A program made the translations under genes and the position numbers. A stretch of 15,911 nucleotides of DNA from CAYXEN01 sp964464035. GTDB taxonomy: Bacteria > Krumholzibacteriota > Krumholzibacteriia > WVZY01. The DNA is taken from contig CAYXEN010000064.1 in assembly GCA_964464035.1 (NCBI GenBank), forward strand, positions 1 to 15,911. Direction: 5' to 3'. Positions 7,230-14,178 of this stretch are shown here, piece after piece. The notes under the pieces are model-generated. The model was not told the origin of the DNA. It worked only from the letters and a program-made list of their open reading frames with translations, and made no database searches. The first letter of the stretch is position 1; every line of letters begins with the position of its first letter.

Positions 7230-8102
7230 ATGCAGAGCTCCGAACCTTCGAGATTGATCCGGTCGGCGATCCTCATCGCCGTCTCGATCGCGTTTTCCTC
7301 GTGCACCGGCGGGCGGTTCTCGAACCGGCAGCCCATGGCCGGGCGATCCGGCGTCGAAGCCTGCACGCTCCTGGATTCACTCGCCAGGGGCGCTTTCCTG
7401 GCGCCTCCTTTCCGGCTCGGGGGAAGGGCGGTCGTTGACGTGAGACAGTATCATCTCGAGGGTGATTTCGATCTCAGGGTCCTGGCCGTGGCTGACGGAC
7501 GGGCCGTCGCGGGGGACGTGGATTCCCTGTCCGGTTCCCGGCACGAGGTTTTCTCCGAGGTCTTCGATTTCAGGAGTTCATCGTTCTTCGGCAGCCACAG
7601 GGAGGATTTCACGCTGGCCTTGACCGGCGGCATGCTGAGGATAATCGACCGCGAGAGGGGTGACTTCATGGAGGGCGAGGACGCCGAGGCGTTCATAGAG
7701 GCCAATACCGGCGTCACCGGCGATCTCTCCGCCTTGGTGCGGTTGATGCTCGGGTTGGGCGTCGATTGCTCGAGGATCATCGGGCTCGAAGGCAGGGGGC
7801 CGGAAGAGGCGCAGGTATTCTCGGGCAAGACCGCCCTGGGGCGTTTCGAGTGTTCCTTTCGAGGCGGCAGGTTGCACGCGGTCGCGTGGCCGGTCGAGCT
7901 CGAGGGCAAGGGAGTGCGAAGCCTGAAGATATCCTACAATTGGTGCAGGGGCCGGGCGGAGCCTGAGAGGCTCGTCCTTTGGATACCCGACCTCGAATGG
8001 AGGATAAAGCTCATAGTGGAATGGCGGGGGAGAAGAGCCGATGAGGGGAAAAGCGCCGGCGGGTCGGCGCTATCGCCGGGAACAAAGGATGGAACCGAAT
8101 GA
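7230..8102 (+). CDS. Putative LolB/DUF4292-like lipoprotein
   Basis: A 290-residue predicted lipoprotein: hydrophobic stretch with the sequence AFSSC and Cys25 as the likely lipidated residue (Phe at -3 is less usual for a lipobox). The mature part alternates short beta-strands with charged turns (for example GDFDLRVLAVADGR, then GGMLRIIDRERGD), as expected of the half-barrel LolA/LolB fold, in which family members such as DUF4292 diverge strongly. The main support is context: TPR protein followed by LolB is a recurrent gene pair. If correct, it would receive or hold lipoproteins or lipid at the outer membrane. The last 25 residues are hydrophilic and probably disordered. It starts 4 nt after the TPR gene stop, and its TGA overlaps the sigma-factor ATG (ATGA). 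The family assignment is an inference from pattern and context. Confidence 0.6.
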   Translation: MQSSEPSRLIRSAILIAVSIAFSSCTGGRFSNRQPMAGRSGVEACTLLDSLARGAFLAPPFRLGGRAVVDVRQYHLEGDFDLRVLAVADGRAVAGDVDSLSGSRHEVFSEVFDFRSSSFFGSHREDFTLALTGGMLRIIDRERGDFMEGEDAEAFIEANTGVTGDLSALVRLMLGLGVDCSRIIGLEGRGPEEAQVFSGKTALGRFECSFRGGRLHAVAWPVELEGKGVRSLKISYNWCRGRAEPERLVLWIPDLEWRIKLIVEWRGRRADEGKSAGGSALSPGTKDGTE

Positions 8103-8770
8103 CGAGCGACGGGTATAAACCTGAGAACGAAAGGGCCGGTATGAAACCTCACCCGTTGCGCGACAGGGCTAGGTGGAAGGAACTGAGCGACGAGGATCTG
8201 ATGCTGCTCGTCCAGCAGGGCGACAGCGACTGCTTCGATATCCTGGTCGACCGCTACAAGGGAAGGCTTTTCAATTTCGTCTTCCGGATGGTGGGCAACC
8301 GGGACGAAGCGGAGGAAATCGCTCAGGAAGCGTTCGTAAAGGCGTTCATCCACGCTGGCAAGTACAAGACGATAGCGAAGTTCTCCACGTGGCTCTATAC
8401 GATAGCCACCAACCTGGTGAGAAACAAGATAAGGGCGCGCGGACGCGCTCCGCAGTTCGTCTCGATCAAGGAACTGACCGGCGGCGCGGAAGAGGAGCAG
8501 GTGTTGGTGGATCTCTCCTCCTCGACCCGCAGCCCTGATGAAAAGTTCAACGACAAGGAGCTGAGTGAGATAATCAACGCGGCCATACAGAAGATCCCGG
8601 AAAAGTACAGGACGAGCTTCGTCCTTCGCGAGATAAATCAGCTCTCGTACGAGGAGATCGCTGCGGCCACCGGCTTGAAACTCGGAACCGTGCGGTCACG
8701 GATAAACCGGGCGAGGAACCATTTCCGCAAGATCATCGAGCCCATTCTCCAAAATGGGATCGACTTCTAG
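8099..8770 (+). CDS. ECF RNA polymerase sigma factor (RpoE-like)
   Basis: Group 4 (extracytoplasmic function) sigma factor of 223 residues that directs RNA polymerase to a specific regulon. Sigma region 2 spans about residues 46-115, with DRYKGRLFNFVFRMVG and the highly conserved DEAEEIAQEAFVKAF core-binding helix, followed by FSTWLYTIATNLVRNK. A short acidic linker leads to region 4 (about 160-215), with the helix-turn-helix LSYEEIAAATGLKLGTVRSRINRAR. No sigma-1 or sigma-3 region is present. The start ATG overlaps the previous stop (ATGA) with AGGA 9 nt upstream; a second ATG at 8141 is possible. The anti-sigma gene follows 12 nt later, the standard arrangement in which the membrane partner holds the sigma factor inactive until an envelope signal arrives. 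Its promoter targets cannot be told from this window. Confidence 0.95.
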   Translation: MTSDGYKPENERAGMKPHPLRDRARWKELSDEDLMLLVQQGDSDCFDILVDRYKGRLFNFVFRMVGNRDEAEEIAQEAFVKAFIHAGKYKTIAKFSTWLYTIATNLVRNKIRARGRAPQFVSIKELTGGAEEEQVLVDLSSSTRSPDEKFNDKELSEIINAAIQKIPEKYRTSFVLREINQLSYEEIAAATGLKLGTVRSRINRARNHFRKIIEPILQNGIDF

Positions 8771-8782
8771 GGGGCAGAGAAA

Positions 8783-9484
8783 ATGAAATGCCGAAAAGCC
8801 AGAAAGCTCATCTTTGATTTCATCGACGGCATGCTTTCCGATGCGGACAAGGCGGGGCTGGAAGCCCATCTTGCTGAATGCCGCTCTTGCGAAGCGCATG
8901 CGGCTTCCATCAGGGAAAGCCTGTCTCTCCTCCACAGTCTGCCGGCGGAGCGACCGAGCGAGAATTTCAACTGGAAGCTGCGGCTCAAGCTGGCGCAGGC
9001 GAGGAAGGATCTCGAGGAGAGGCTCGAGGAACAGGGGCGGTGGATCAAGCGCTGGAACGTGCGATTCGCACTCTCGGCCGCGGCCTCGTTCGCAGTGGTG
9101 CTGGCGGCCGGTTATTTCTTCGTGAACAGCCACCTGATATCACCCCCGGGGACTGCCGAGACGGCGACCTCAGGCGCAGCCTCCCATGTACGGGTCGGGA
9201 GACCGGTCACGCTGAGCGAGGGCCCTCGTCTGAGGGAAGAGCGGGTTCGTTCCTATCCGGGACGCGTGATGGAAAAGGTGGTTTCGCAGGGTTACCCTTC
9301 GCGCGGCGGGGGCGTGGAGTCTTATCAACCGATAGGAGAAGCCGGGCGAATCGTCCTTGATCCCGACTCGGTGATAACCGTCAATCTCCGTGAGATGAGG
9401 CTGCGCTATCGCATGAAGTACCTCGAGGAGCAGGTGAAGATGCTTCAAAGATACCTGAGACGGTGCCAGGAGCAACGCAAGTAA
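8783..9484 (+). CDS. Zinc-finger anti-sigma factor, membrane-anchored
   Basis: A 233-residue single-pass membrane protein that should bind and inhibit the adjacent ECF sigma factor. The N-terminus has the ZAS/zf-HC2 pattern: Cys3 and then His29-x3-Cys33-x2-Cys36 (HLAECRSC), the zinc-binding anti-sigma fold. A charged amphipathic helix (about 62-90) precedes one transmembrane helix (about 95-114), so the N-terminus lies in the cytoplasm and the remainder in the periplasm. The periplasmic part is Gly/Pro/Arg-rich and ends in a likely coiled coil (about 200-233, heptad-like MRLRYRMKYLEEQVKML) with one late Cys. An AGGGGG SD at 8769-8774 is 8 nt before the ATG. It is the last gene of the operon; an intrinsic terminator follows. 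How it is released (regulated proteolysis or conformational change) is not visible. Confidence 0.88.
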   Translation: MKCRKARKLIFDFIDGMLSDADKAGLEAHLAECRSCEAHAASIRESLSLLHSLPAERPSENFNWKLRLKLAQARKDLEERLEEQGRWIKRWNVRFALSAAASFAVVLAAGYFFVNSHLISPPGTAETATSGAASHVRVGRPVTLSEGPRLREERVRSYPGRVMEKVVSQGYPSRGGGVESYQPIGEAGRIVLDPDSVITVNLREMRLRYRMKYLEEQVKMLQRYLRRCQEQRK

Positions 9485-9506
9485 TCGACTGCCGAGTATT
9501 CCGTCG

Positions 9507-9539
9507 AGCCCGCTCCATCCGGGGCGGGCTTTTCATTTT
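9507..9539 (+). terminator. Intrinsic terminator after the anti-sigma gene
   Basis: Stem of 10 pairs, AGCCCGCTCC (9507-9516) with GGGGCGGGCT (9521-9530), containing one T-G wobble and an ATCC loop. It is followed by TTTT at 9530-9533 and a further TTTT at 9536-9539. It lies 22 nt after the anti-sigma stop and closes the TPR/lipoprotein/sigma/anti-sigma operon. Confidence 0.88.
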
Positions 9540-9540
9540 G

Positions 9541-9569
9541 TTGCCCGTCCGGGAGGTTTCATATATTCT
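9541..9569 (+). promoter_or_regulatory. Candidate promoter for the DUF4837-like lipoprotein gene
   Basis: TTGCCC at 9541-9546 (four of six to the -35 consensus) is followed by TATATT at 9562-9567 (five of six, spacing 15) or TATTCT at 9564-9569 (spacing 17). It sits just after the terminator and about 65 nt before the gene start, where a new promoter would be expected. Confidence 0.4.
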
Positions 9570-9631
9570 ATTGGGGACGCGCCGGGCGACGAGTGGATCG
9601 CCGCTCGAGGCCGCAAGACGGGAGATCGTGT

Positions 9632-10645
9632 ATGAAGAAAATCATGGCTGCATCGATCGTATTGATCCTCCCCTTGCTCCTCTTCTCGTGCAAGGAGATG
9701 GAGATCCCTCCCGCCGGGTCCTACTCGGAGGTCCTGCTCGTGACCGAGGATGGCCCGGCGAGCGGGTTCCTCCCCCTCGTCCTTCCCTACATAAGTCGCG
9801 AGCTTCATTTCTACACTTCCGACGAGAAGCAATTCCACGTCTCCGTGGTCAAGGCTGCGGACCTTCCCGATTTTCCATCCACGAAGAACATACTCATCGT
9901 CGGCGTGGCCGACGAGTTGACCAGCATAGGCCAGATGATAGAAACGTTGATAGGACGGGGAGGCATGGCCAAAGTGTCCTCGGGCAGGGCTTCCATCCTC
10001 AAGCGGGAGAATCTGCCGGCCCCCGGCCAATTGACGGTGATCGTGACTGCTAAATCCGGCAGCGAGCTTGAGCAGGTCCTCGAAGAGCGGGGGGGTGAGA
10101 TCCCCGACATCATCGAAGCGAGTTGCCGCAAGAGGTTGAGGAGATTCTTCCTCGATTTCGAGAACGAGGAACTGGAGAGATATCTGAACAACAAGTACGG
10201 CTTTTCGCTGGTGATCCCCACCCTCTACAAGCTGCAAAGCGAGGCGAAACGCCCGCCCGGGATAGAATTGATGCGGGAGAATCCGACCAGGAGTCTTGGG
10301 GTTTTCTGGGTGGATTGGAAACACGAGCCGACATCGGAGGACGTGAAAAAGCTCTTCAAACTGAGAGAGGATTACGTGTTCGAGCGCTACGACGGCGATG
10401 CGATGGATTCCACCCGGGTGGAGTTTTCCGGCGCCAAGCTGGGCCGGTACGATGCGATCGAGATGGCCGGCTACTGGTACAATACGCGTTCGATAGCGGG
10501 TGGAGCATATCGAACGTATTTCGTGTACGACGAGAAAGACGAGCTGCTCTGGGCCGTGGATCTCCTGGTCTACGCGCCGGGAGGGCGGAAGCATCCGCTG
10601 TTTCGGGAATTGCTTGCGCTGGCCGAGACTTTCCGCTATGACTGA
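9632..10645 (+). CDS. DUF4837-like lipoprotein
   Basis: A 337-residue predicted lipoprotein of unknown function. The signal sequence ends in the lipobox LLFSC with lipidation at Cys20. The ATG at 9632 is chosen over an upstream in-frame GTG (9593) because it sits directly before the signal peptide and has a GGGAG SD 7 nt upstream. The layout resembles the DUF4837 family: an early EVLLVTED strand, a KNILIVGVADE segment, a central YGFSLVIPTLYKL strand (the iP motif), a LGVFWVDWKHE segment, and a C-terminal GYWYNTRSIAGGAYRTYFVY then LLVYAPGGRKHPLFREL segment. DUF4837 proteins are known mostly from Bacteroidetes and have no established role. The gene stands alone between a terminator and a second probable terminator, so it is likely monocistronic. 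The family call is by remembered pattern and is moderately sure. Confidence 0.65.
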   Translation: MKKIMAASIVLILPLLLFSCKEMEIPPAGSYSEVLLVTEDGPASGFLPLVLPYISRELHFYTSDEKQFHVSVVKAADLPDFPSTKNILIVGVADELTSIGQMIETLIGRGGMAKVSSGRASILKRENLPAPGQLTVIVTAKSGSELEQVLEERGGEIPDIIEASCRKRLRRFFLDFENEELERYLNNKYGFSLVIPTLYKLQSEAKRPPGIELMRENPTRSLGVFWVDWKHEPTSEDVKKLFKLREDYVFERYDGDAMDSTRVEFSGAKLGRYDAIEMAGYWYNTRSIAGGAYRTYFVYDEKDELLWAVDLLVYAPGGRKHPLFRELLALAETFRYD

Positions 10646-10694
10646 GGGCGCCGTTCGTTCGATTCGCAGGCATGGCACAAGAAGTGCAATGCAG

Positions 10695-10728
10695 ATTCCG
10701 CCGGTTCCACCCGGCTGGATGGGTTTTT
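10695..10728 (+). terminator. Probable intrinsic terminator after the DUF4837-like gene
   Basis: Imperfect stem from ATTC (10695-10698) and GCCGG (10700-10704) pairing with CCGGC (10711-10715) and GGAT (10717-10720): nine pairs, including one T-G wobble, and one C/T mismatch, with loop TTCCAC. A run of five T starts 4 nt beyond the stem. It lies 49 nt after the lipoprotein stop. Confidence 0.55.
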
Positions 10729-10811
10729 GCGCCATTGATGTAACTGTTTTGTTTGTAGCACGTTGAGGTGCATGTTTAGAGCGATGCTTTAAGTGCGGTT
10801 CATGCCACCCC

Positions 10812-10842
10812 GCCGGAGCGCTTGCTTAATACAATCTCCGGC
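10812..10842. promoter_or_regulatory. 7-bp inverted repeat flanking a -10-like hexamer
   Basis: GCCGGAG (10812-10818) and CTCCGGC (10836-10842) are perfect inverted copies separated by 17 nt. The right part of the spacer contains TACAAT (10830-10835; five of six to the -10 consensus) with no good -35 at 17 nt. It could be an operator over a promoter or a leader hairpin; nothing decides between them. The TPR gene starts 60 nt downstream. Confidence 0.35.
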
Positions 10843-10901
10843 TCCGGGAATAGGCCAAGCGGACCCGGCGCGGCCGGCTACGGTTGAAGGGATATCAGAG
10901 A

Positions 10902-11849
10902 ATGTCGGAAGAGGCCATGATAGGCGGCGAAGAGCTGGACAAGCTCTTCGAGAGGTACAGGAGGGCTCCCCACAGTTTCGTGTTCGCACCGCTGGCCGAT
11001 GCGTGCCGCAAGGCCGGGCGTATCGACGAGGCGATCGAGATATGCGAAAACGGTCTGAAACTCCATCCGGAATACACGAGTGCGCACGTCGTCCTCGCCA
11101 AGTGTTTCCATGATCAAGGCAAGGCGAAGGAAGCCGAAGCCGAGTTCAACAAGGTTCTCTCTCTCGATCCGGAGAATCTCGTCGCTCTCAAGTATCTCGG
11201 GATGATGGCCGCGGAAAGGGGGAACAAGGTCGAGGCGGTGTCTTATTTCACGCACATCCTCGAGATGGACCCGGACAACGAGGAGATCCTCGCCAAGTTC
11301 GCGGAACTGGACGACTCGGATGATGAAGAAATACTCGATCTCAAGCCGATAGAGGACGACGAGTTCGAGGGCAAGGAGATAGTTCTCGGTGAGGATGACG
11401 TAGCTACTTCCGATGAACTGGCCACGGTAACCCTTGCCGATATCTTCGCTGCTCAGGGGTACAAGGAGAAAGCGATAAAGATCTACCGCGAGGTCCTGAG
11501 CAAGGACCCGGATAACGCCGTAGTGCGCGACAAACTCGCCGCGCTCGCCGGCGAACCCGAGGTTCTCGAGGCCCGGCCGTTGGAGGAGGATCTGGAATCC
11601 AAACCCGAAGTCTCCGAAGATCCCGCCGGGGCGGCGCCGGAAACAGGCGAAGAAGAGCCCGAAAGGGAAGAAGCCTCGGTCGAAGACGGCCCCCCGGGAG
11701 AGAACGAAGCGGCCGACAAGCGTGAACAAGCCCCCGAAGACGAGGCGGAGGAAGCCGAAGATCCGCAAACCCGTCCGGGCGGCAAATACATCGACGAGAA
11801 GAAGAGCATGGAACAATTCAAGAATTGGCTGCGAAACGCCGGCAGGTGA
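10902..11849 (+). CDS. TPR protein with acidic low-complexity tail
   Basis: A 315-residue protein without signal peptide or membrane helix, so probably cytoplasmic. Residues about 15-135 hold three or four TPR units (for example GRIDEAIEICENGLKLHPE and AKEAEAEFNKVLSLDPE), and after an acidic linker there is a further unit, LADIFAAQGYKEKAIKIYREVLSKDPD. Residues about 225-290 are rich in Glu, Pro, Asp and Ala and must be disordered. The chain ends with a conserved-looking cap, KSMEQFKNWLRNAGR. Similar TPR proteins with a terminal FxxWL-type cap occur in several Gram-negative phyla, but their role is not established. The ATG at 10902 is chosen (AAGGGA about 9 nt upstream) over a TTG at 10884; an ATG at 10917 is possible. 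efp starts 121 nt downstream with its own AT-rich leader, so an operon is uncertain. Confidence 0.82.
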   Translation: MSEEAMIGGEELDKLFERYRRAPHSFVFAPLADACRKAGRIDEAIEICENGLKLHPEYTSAHVVLAKCFHDQGKAKEAEAEFNKVLSLDPENLVALKYLGMMAAERGNKVEAVSYFTHILEMDPDNEEILAKFAELDDSDDEEILDLKPIEDDEFEGKEIVLGEDDVATSDELATVTLADIFAAQGYKEKAIKIYREVLSKDPDNAVVRDKLAALAGEPEVLEARPLEEDLESKPEVSEDPAGAAPETGEEEPEREEASVEDGPPGENEAADKREQAPEDEAEEAEDPQTRPGGKYIDEKKSMEQFKNWLRNAGR

Positions 11850-11886
11850 GTCCCGGCGCCCCTGTTTCCCGCCCCGGATAATTTCC

Positions 11887-11961
11887 TGGAATAATACAAG
11901 ACGTTTTCATAATATGTAGATCGCTTCGATCGATGATAATGTACGGATAGAAAGAAGGGAG
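11887..11961 (+). promoter_or_regulatory. AT-rich leader and candidate promoter of efp
   Basis: The 121-bp gap before efp has an AT-rich core with CATAAT at 11908-11913 and GATAAT at 11935-11940 as -10 candidates; no convincing -35 is seen for either. A small hairpin, GATCG-CTT-CGATC (11919-11931), lies between them. An AAGGGAG SD at 11955-11961 stands 9 nt before the efp ATG. Confidence 0.4.
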
Positions 11962-11970
11962 TAATCGTTC

Positions 11971-12528
11971 ATGGCGGACACAAGTGATTTTCGAAACGGG
12001 ATGATCCTCAACATCGACGGTGAATACTGGGTGATCGTGGAATTCCAGCACGTGAAGCCGGGAAAGGGCGGCGCGTTCGTGAGGACGAAGATAAAGAACC
12101 TGATAACCGGGCAGGTGAAGGACAACACGTTCCGTGCAGGGGAAAGGGTGAACGAAGTGAGGGTCGTCAAGAAGGATTTCCAGTATCTCTATTCGTCGGG
12201 TGACATGTATTACATGATGGACAAGGAGACATTCGATCAGATCCCTCTTCCCGAATCGATGCTCCAGGATGTAAAGGGCTACCTGAAGGAGAACTCGGAC
12301 ATCGTGATCTACATGGAGGACGACAAGCCGCTTCTCGTGGAGCTTCCCAATTTCGTCGAGTTGGCGGTCAAGGAGACGGGTCCCGGAGTGAGGGGGGACA
12401 CCGCCCAAGGCGGCACCAAACCCGCAACGATGGAGACCGGGCTGGTCGTCAACGTGCCGCTGTTCATCGAAGAAGGAGATGTGCTCCGTATCGATACCAG
12501 GACGGGCAAGTACGTCACGAGAGTATAG
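11971..12528 (+). CDS. efp: Translation elongation factor P
   Basis: Three-domain tRNA-shaped factor (185 residues; E. coli 188) that enters the ribosomal E site and rescues ribosomes stalled on polyproline. The N-terminal KOW-like domain carries the modification loop PGKGGAF, with Lys32 equivalent to the beta-lysylated or otherwise modified Lys34 of E. coli. The family start FRNGMILNIDGEYWVIVEFQ is clear. The OB domains follow, with the conserved ETGLVVNVPLFIEEGDVLRIDTRTG signature near the C-terminus. No modifying enzyme (EpmA/EpmB or EarP) is encoded in the window, so the modification state is open. accB starts 20 nt after the stop; an efp-accB-accC neighbourhood is common in bacteria, which supports the call. 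The SD is AAGGGAG, 9 nt upstream. Confidence 0.97.
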   Translation: MADTSDFRNGMILNIDGEYWVIVEFQHVKPGKGGAFVRTKIKNLITGQVKDNTFRAGERVNEVRVVKKDFQYLYSSGDMYYMMDKETFDQIPLPESMLQDVKGYLKENSDIVIYMEDDKPLLVELPNFVELAVKETGPGVRGDTAQGGTKPATMETGLVVNVPLFIEEGDVLRIDTRTGKYVTRV

Positions 12529-12548
12529 GAATCTCTAAGGAGGCACTG

Positions 12549-13004
12549 ATGCGCAAGCAGGAGATAGAGGAGCTCATCCGGCTCGTGGAGGAGAGTGCTA
12601 TCACCGAGCTCGAAATATGGGAAGGGAAGAAGCGGATAAGGATAGCGAAGGGGGCCGCCGCTGCGGCGGATCCCGTTGCCGCTCCTCCGCCCGCCCGCCC
12701 CGCGGGCGCCGCGGCTCCTTCTGCGGCCGAGCGGCCCACCGGCGAGCAAGAACTGGCACCGAATTTGAAACAGATAAAGTCGCCGATGGTCGGCACCTTC
12801 TACAGGGCGCCTGCTCCCGACGCCGAGCCCTTCGTCGAAGTGGGGCAAAGGGTTGCGGTGGGGCAGACGGTCTGCATAGTCGAGGCGATGAAGCTCATGA
12901 ACGAGATCGGCTCGGATTACGAGGGCGTGATCCGCGAGATCTACGTCGAGAACGCTCAGCCCGTCGAGTACGGGCAGCCTCTCTTCGCCGTTGAAACGAC
13001 GTGA
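12549..13004 (+). CDS. accB: Biotin carboxyl carrier protein of acetyl-CoA carboxylase
   Basis: Carries the biotin that shuttles CO2 from AccC to the carboxyltransferase (AccA/AccD, not in this window) to make malonyl-CoA. The 151-residue protein has an N-terminal helical segment (1-35), an Ala/Pro-rich flexible linker (about 36-66) and a biotinyl domain. Lys115 in VEAMKLMNEI is the biotinylation site. The thumb loop that marks true acetyl-CoA carboxylase BCCPs is present (YRAPAPDAEPF), which argues against a decarboxylase or pyruvate-carboxylase domain. A strong AGGAGG SD (12538-12543) lies 5 nt before the ATG. Oddly, the pilus ATPase gene sits 17 nt downstream and separates accB from accC, which are usually adjacent. 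Confidence 0.96.
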   Translation: MRKQEIEELIRLVEESAITELEIWEGKKRIRIAKGAAAAADPVAAPPPARPAGAAAPSAAERPTGEQELAPNLKQIKSPMVGTFYRAPAPDAEPFVEVGQRVAVGQTVCIVEAMKLMNEIGSDYEGVIREIYVENAQPVEYGQPLFAVETT

Positions 13005-13021
13005 GTTAAGAGAGGAACTCC

Positions 13022-14158
13022 ATGAACATCAAGGTCTTGCTCGAGAAGATGATTGAGCTGGGAGCCAGCGACCTCCACATAAAAGTCGGCATACCTCCCG
13101 TCTTCCGGATAAACGGCAAGCTGGAACGTTCGAGCTTCCCCGCCCCTGGTCCCAAAGAGGTCGAGGAAGTCGCCAGGCAGATCCTGACCCCCCTTCAGAG
13201 AGAGAAGTTCGAGAGCACCCGCGAGGTGGATTTTGCATTCGGGGTGACTGGTCTTGCACGATTCCGGGCCAACTTCTACGTGCAGAGGAGTTCGATATCC
13301 ATGGTTTTCCGTCACGTGCCCGTGACGATTCGCACGATCGACGAGCTCGGCCTTCCGCCTGTCTTGAAGGAGCTCGCTTTGAAGCCTCGGGGCTTGATCC
13401 TCGTCACCGGGACAGTGGGAAGCGGGAAGTCCACGACTCTCGCCGCCATGATACAGGAGATAAACCGCACTCTCCCCACTTCGGTGATAACCATCGAGGA
13501 TCCCCTCGAATTCCTCCATCGCGACGAGAAGAGCATCATCAATCAGAGGGAAGTGGGAAGCGATACCTCGTCGTTCCATGAGGCGCTCCGCCACATCCTG
13601 CGCCAGGATCCCGACGTGATCATGATCGGAGAGATCAGGGACGCGGAGACGATGGAGATAGCTCTCAAGGCCGCGGACACGGGCCACCTCGTTCTCAGCA
13701 CTCTTCACACGGTCAACGCGATGCAGACCGTAAACCGGGTGATCTCCTTCTTTCCCCCTCACCAGCATCAAAACGTCAGGTACCTCCTCGCGTCGACCCT
13801 CCAGGCGGTCGTGAGCCAGAGGTTGATCCCCCACGTCGACGGCAAGGGTCGCGTGCCGGCGGTGGAGATCATGATAACCACCGGCACGATCAAGGAGTAT
13901 CTCCTCGATCCCGAGAAAACCCCGCTCATCCAGCAGGCCATGAGGGAAGGCGTGACGCAACACCAGATGCAGACCTTCGATCAGGCCCTCATGAAACTCT
14001 ACAAAGAGGGTCAAGTGAGCATGGAGGACGCGATACGTGCGTGTAACAATCCCCACGAGTTCATGCTACGCGTCAAGGGCATCCAGGCGACGACGGACCA
14101 GACCTGGAAGGGTTTCGAGGCCAACGAGGACGCTCCCAAGACTCCGACCGAACTCTAG
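13022..14158 (+). CDS. Type IV pilus retraction-type ATPase (PilT/PilU family)
   Basis: Hexameric cytoplasmic ATPase of the secretion/pilus superfamily, expected to drive pilus disassembly (twitching, adhesion or DNA uptake). At 378 residues it has an N-terminal PAS-like domain (about 1-110, with SDLHIKVGIPPVFRINGKL), Walker A GTVGSGKSTT (Lys136), Asp box ITIEDPLEFLH, Walker B region MIGEIRDAETM (Glu204) and His box TGHLVLSTLHT. The C-terminus differs from classical PilT: the AIRNLIREGK motif is replaced by TIKEYLLDPEKTPLIQQAMREG, and the MQTFDQALMKLYKEG tail recalls PilU or PilT paralogues. For this reason no firm symbol is given. An AGAGGA SD lies 5 nt before the start. No other pilus gene is in the window; it lies between accB and accC. 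Confidence 0.93.
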   Translation: MNIKVLLEKMIELGASDLHIKVGIPPVFRINGKLERSSFPAPGPKEVEEVARQILTPLQREKFESTREVDFAFGVTGLARFRANFYVQRSSISMVFRHVPVTIRTIDELGLPPVLKELALKPRGLILVTGTVGSGKSTTLAAMIQEINRTLPTSVITIEDPLEFLHRDEKSIINQREVGSDTSSFHEALRHILRQDPDVIMIGEIRDAETMEIALKAADTGHLVLSTLHTVNAMQTVNRVISFFPPHQHQNVRYLLASTLQAVVSQRLIPHVDGKGRVPAVEIMITTGTIKEYLLDPEKTPLIQQAMREGVTQHQMQTFDQALMKLYKEGQVSMEDAIRACNNPHEFMLRVKGIQATTDQTWKGFEANEDAPKTPTEL

Positions 14159-14178
14159 GGTTTCCAAATCCACCCCCC

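Larger units (their letters stand above)
10646..10901. other. Intergenic region, no gene seen
   Basis: This 256-bp gap contains no convincing open frame or tRNA. It holds a probable terminator (10695-10728), a T-rich stretch around 10745-10756, small inverted repeats (GCAC/GTGC near 10758-10771), and a 7-bp inverted repeat around a TACAAT hexamer (10812-10842). It probably carries the end of the lipoprotein transcript and the promoter of the following TPR/efp genes. Confidence 0.6.

Noticed and set aside
5912..7366. 484-codon open frame on the minus strand across the TPR gene
   Set aside because: It is antisense to a clearly coding TPR protein with signal peptide and SD. GC-rich codon bias removes stops in this antisense frame; the translation shows no domain.
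9593..9631. Upstream GTG start for the DUF4837-like lipoprotein
   Set aside because: It would add 13 hydrophilic, Arg-rich residues before a complete signal peptide; the ATG at 9632 has the SD and the normal lipoprotein start.
10660..10730. Possible tRNA (T-arm-like GCCGG-TTCCAC-CCGGC)
   Set aside because: The loop has six rather than seven bases, no anticodon or D arm can be folded around it, and a T run follows; a terminator explains it better.
9533..10735. 400-codon minus-strand open frame across the DUF4837-like gene
   Set aside because: It runs through the terminator and promoter region as well as the gene, and lacks any start signal or domain; it is a GC shadow.
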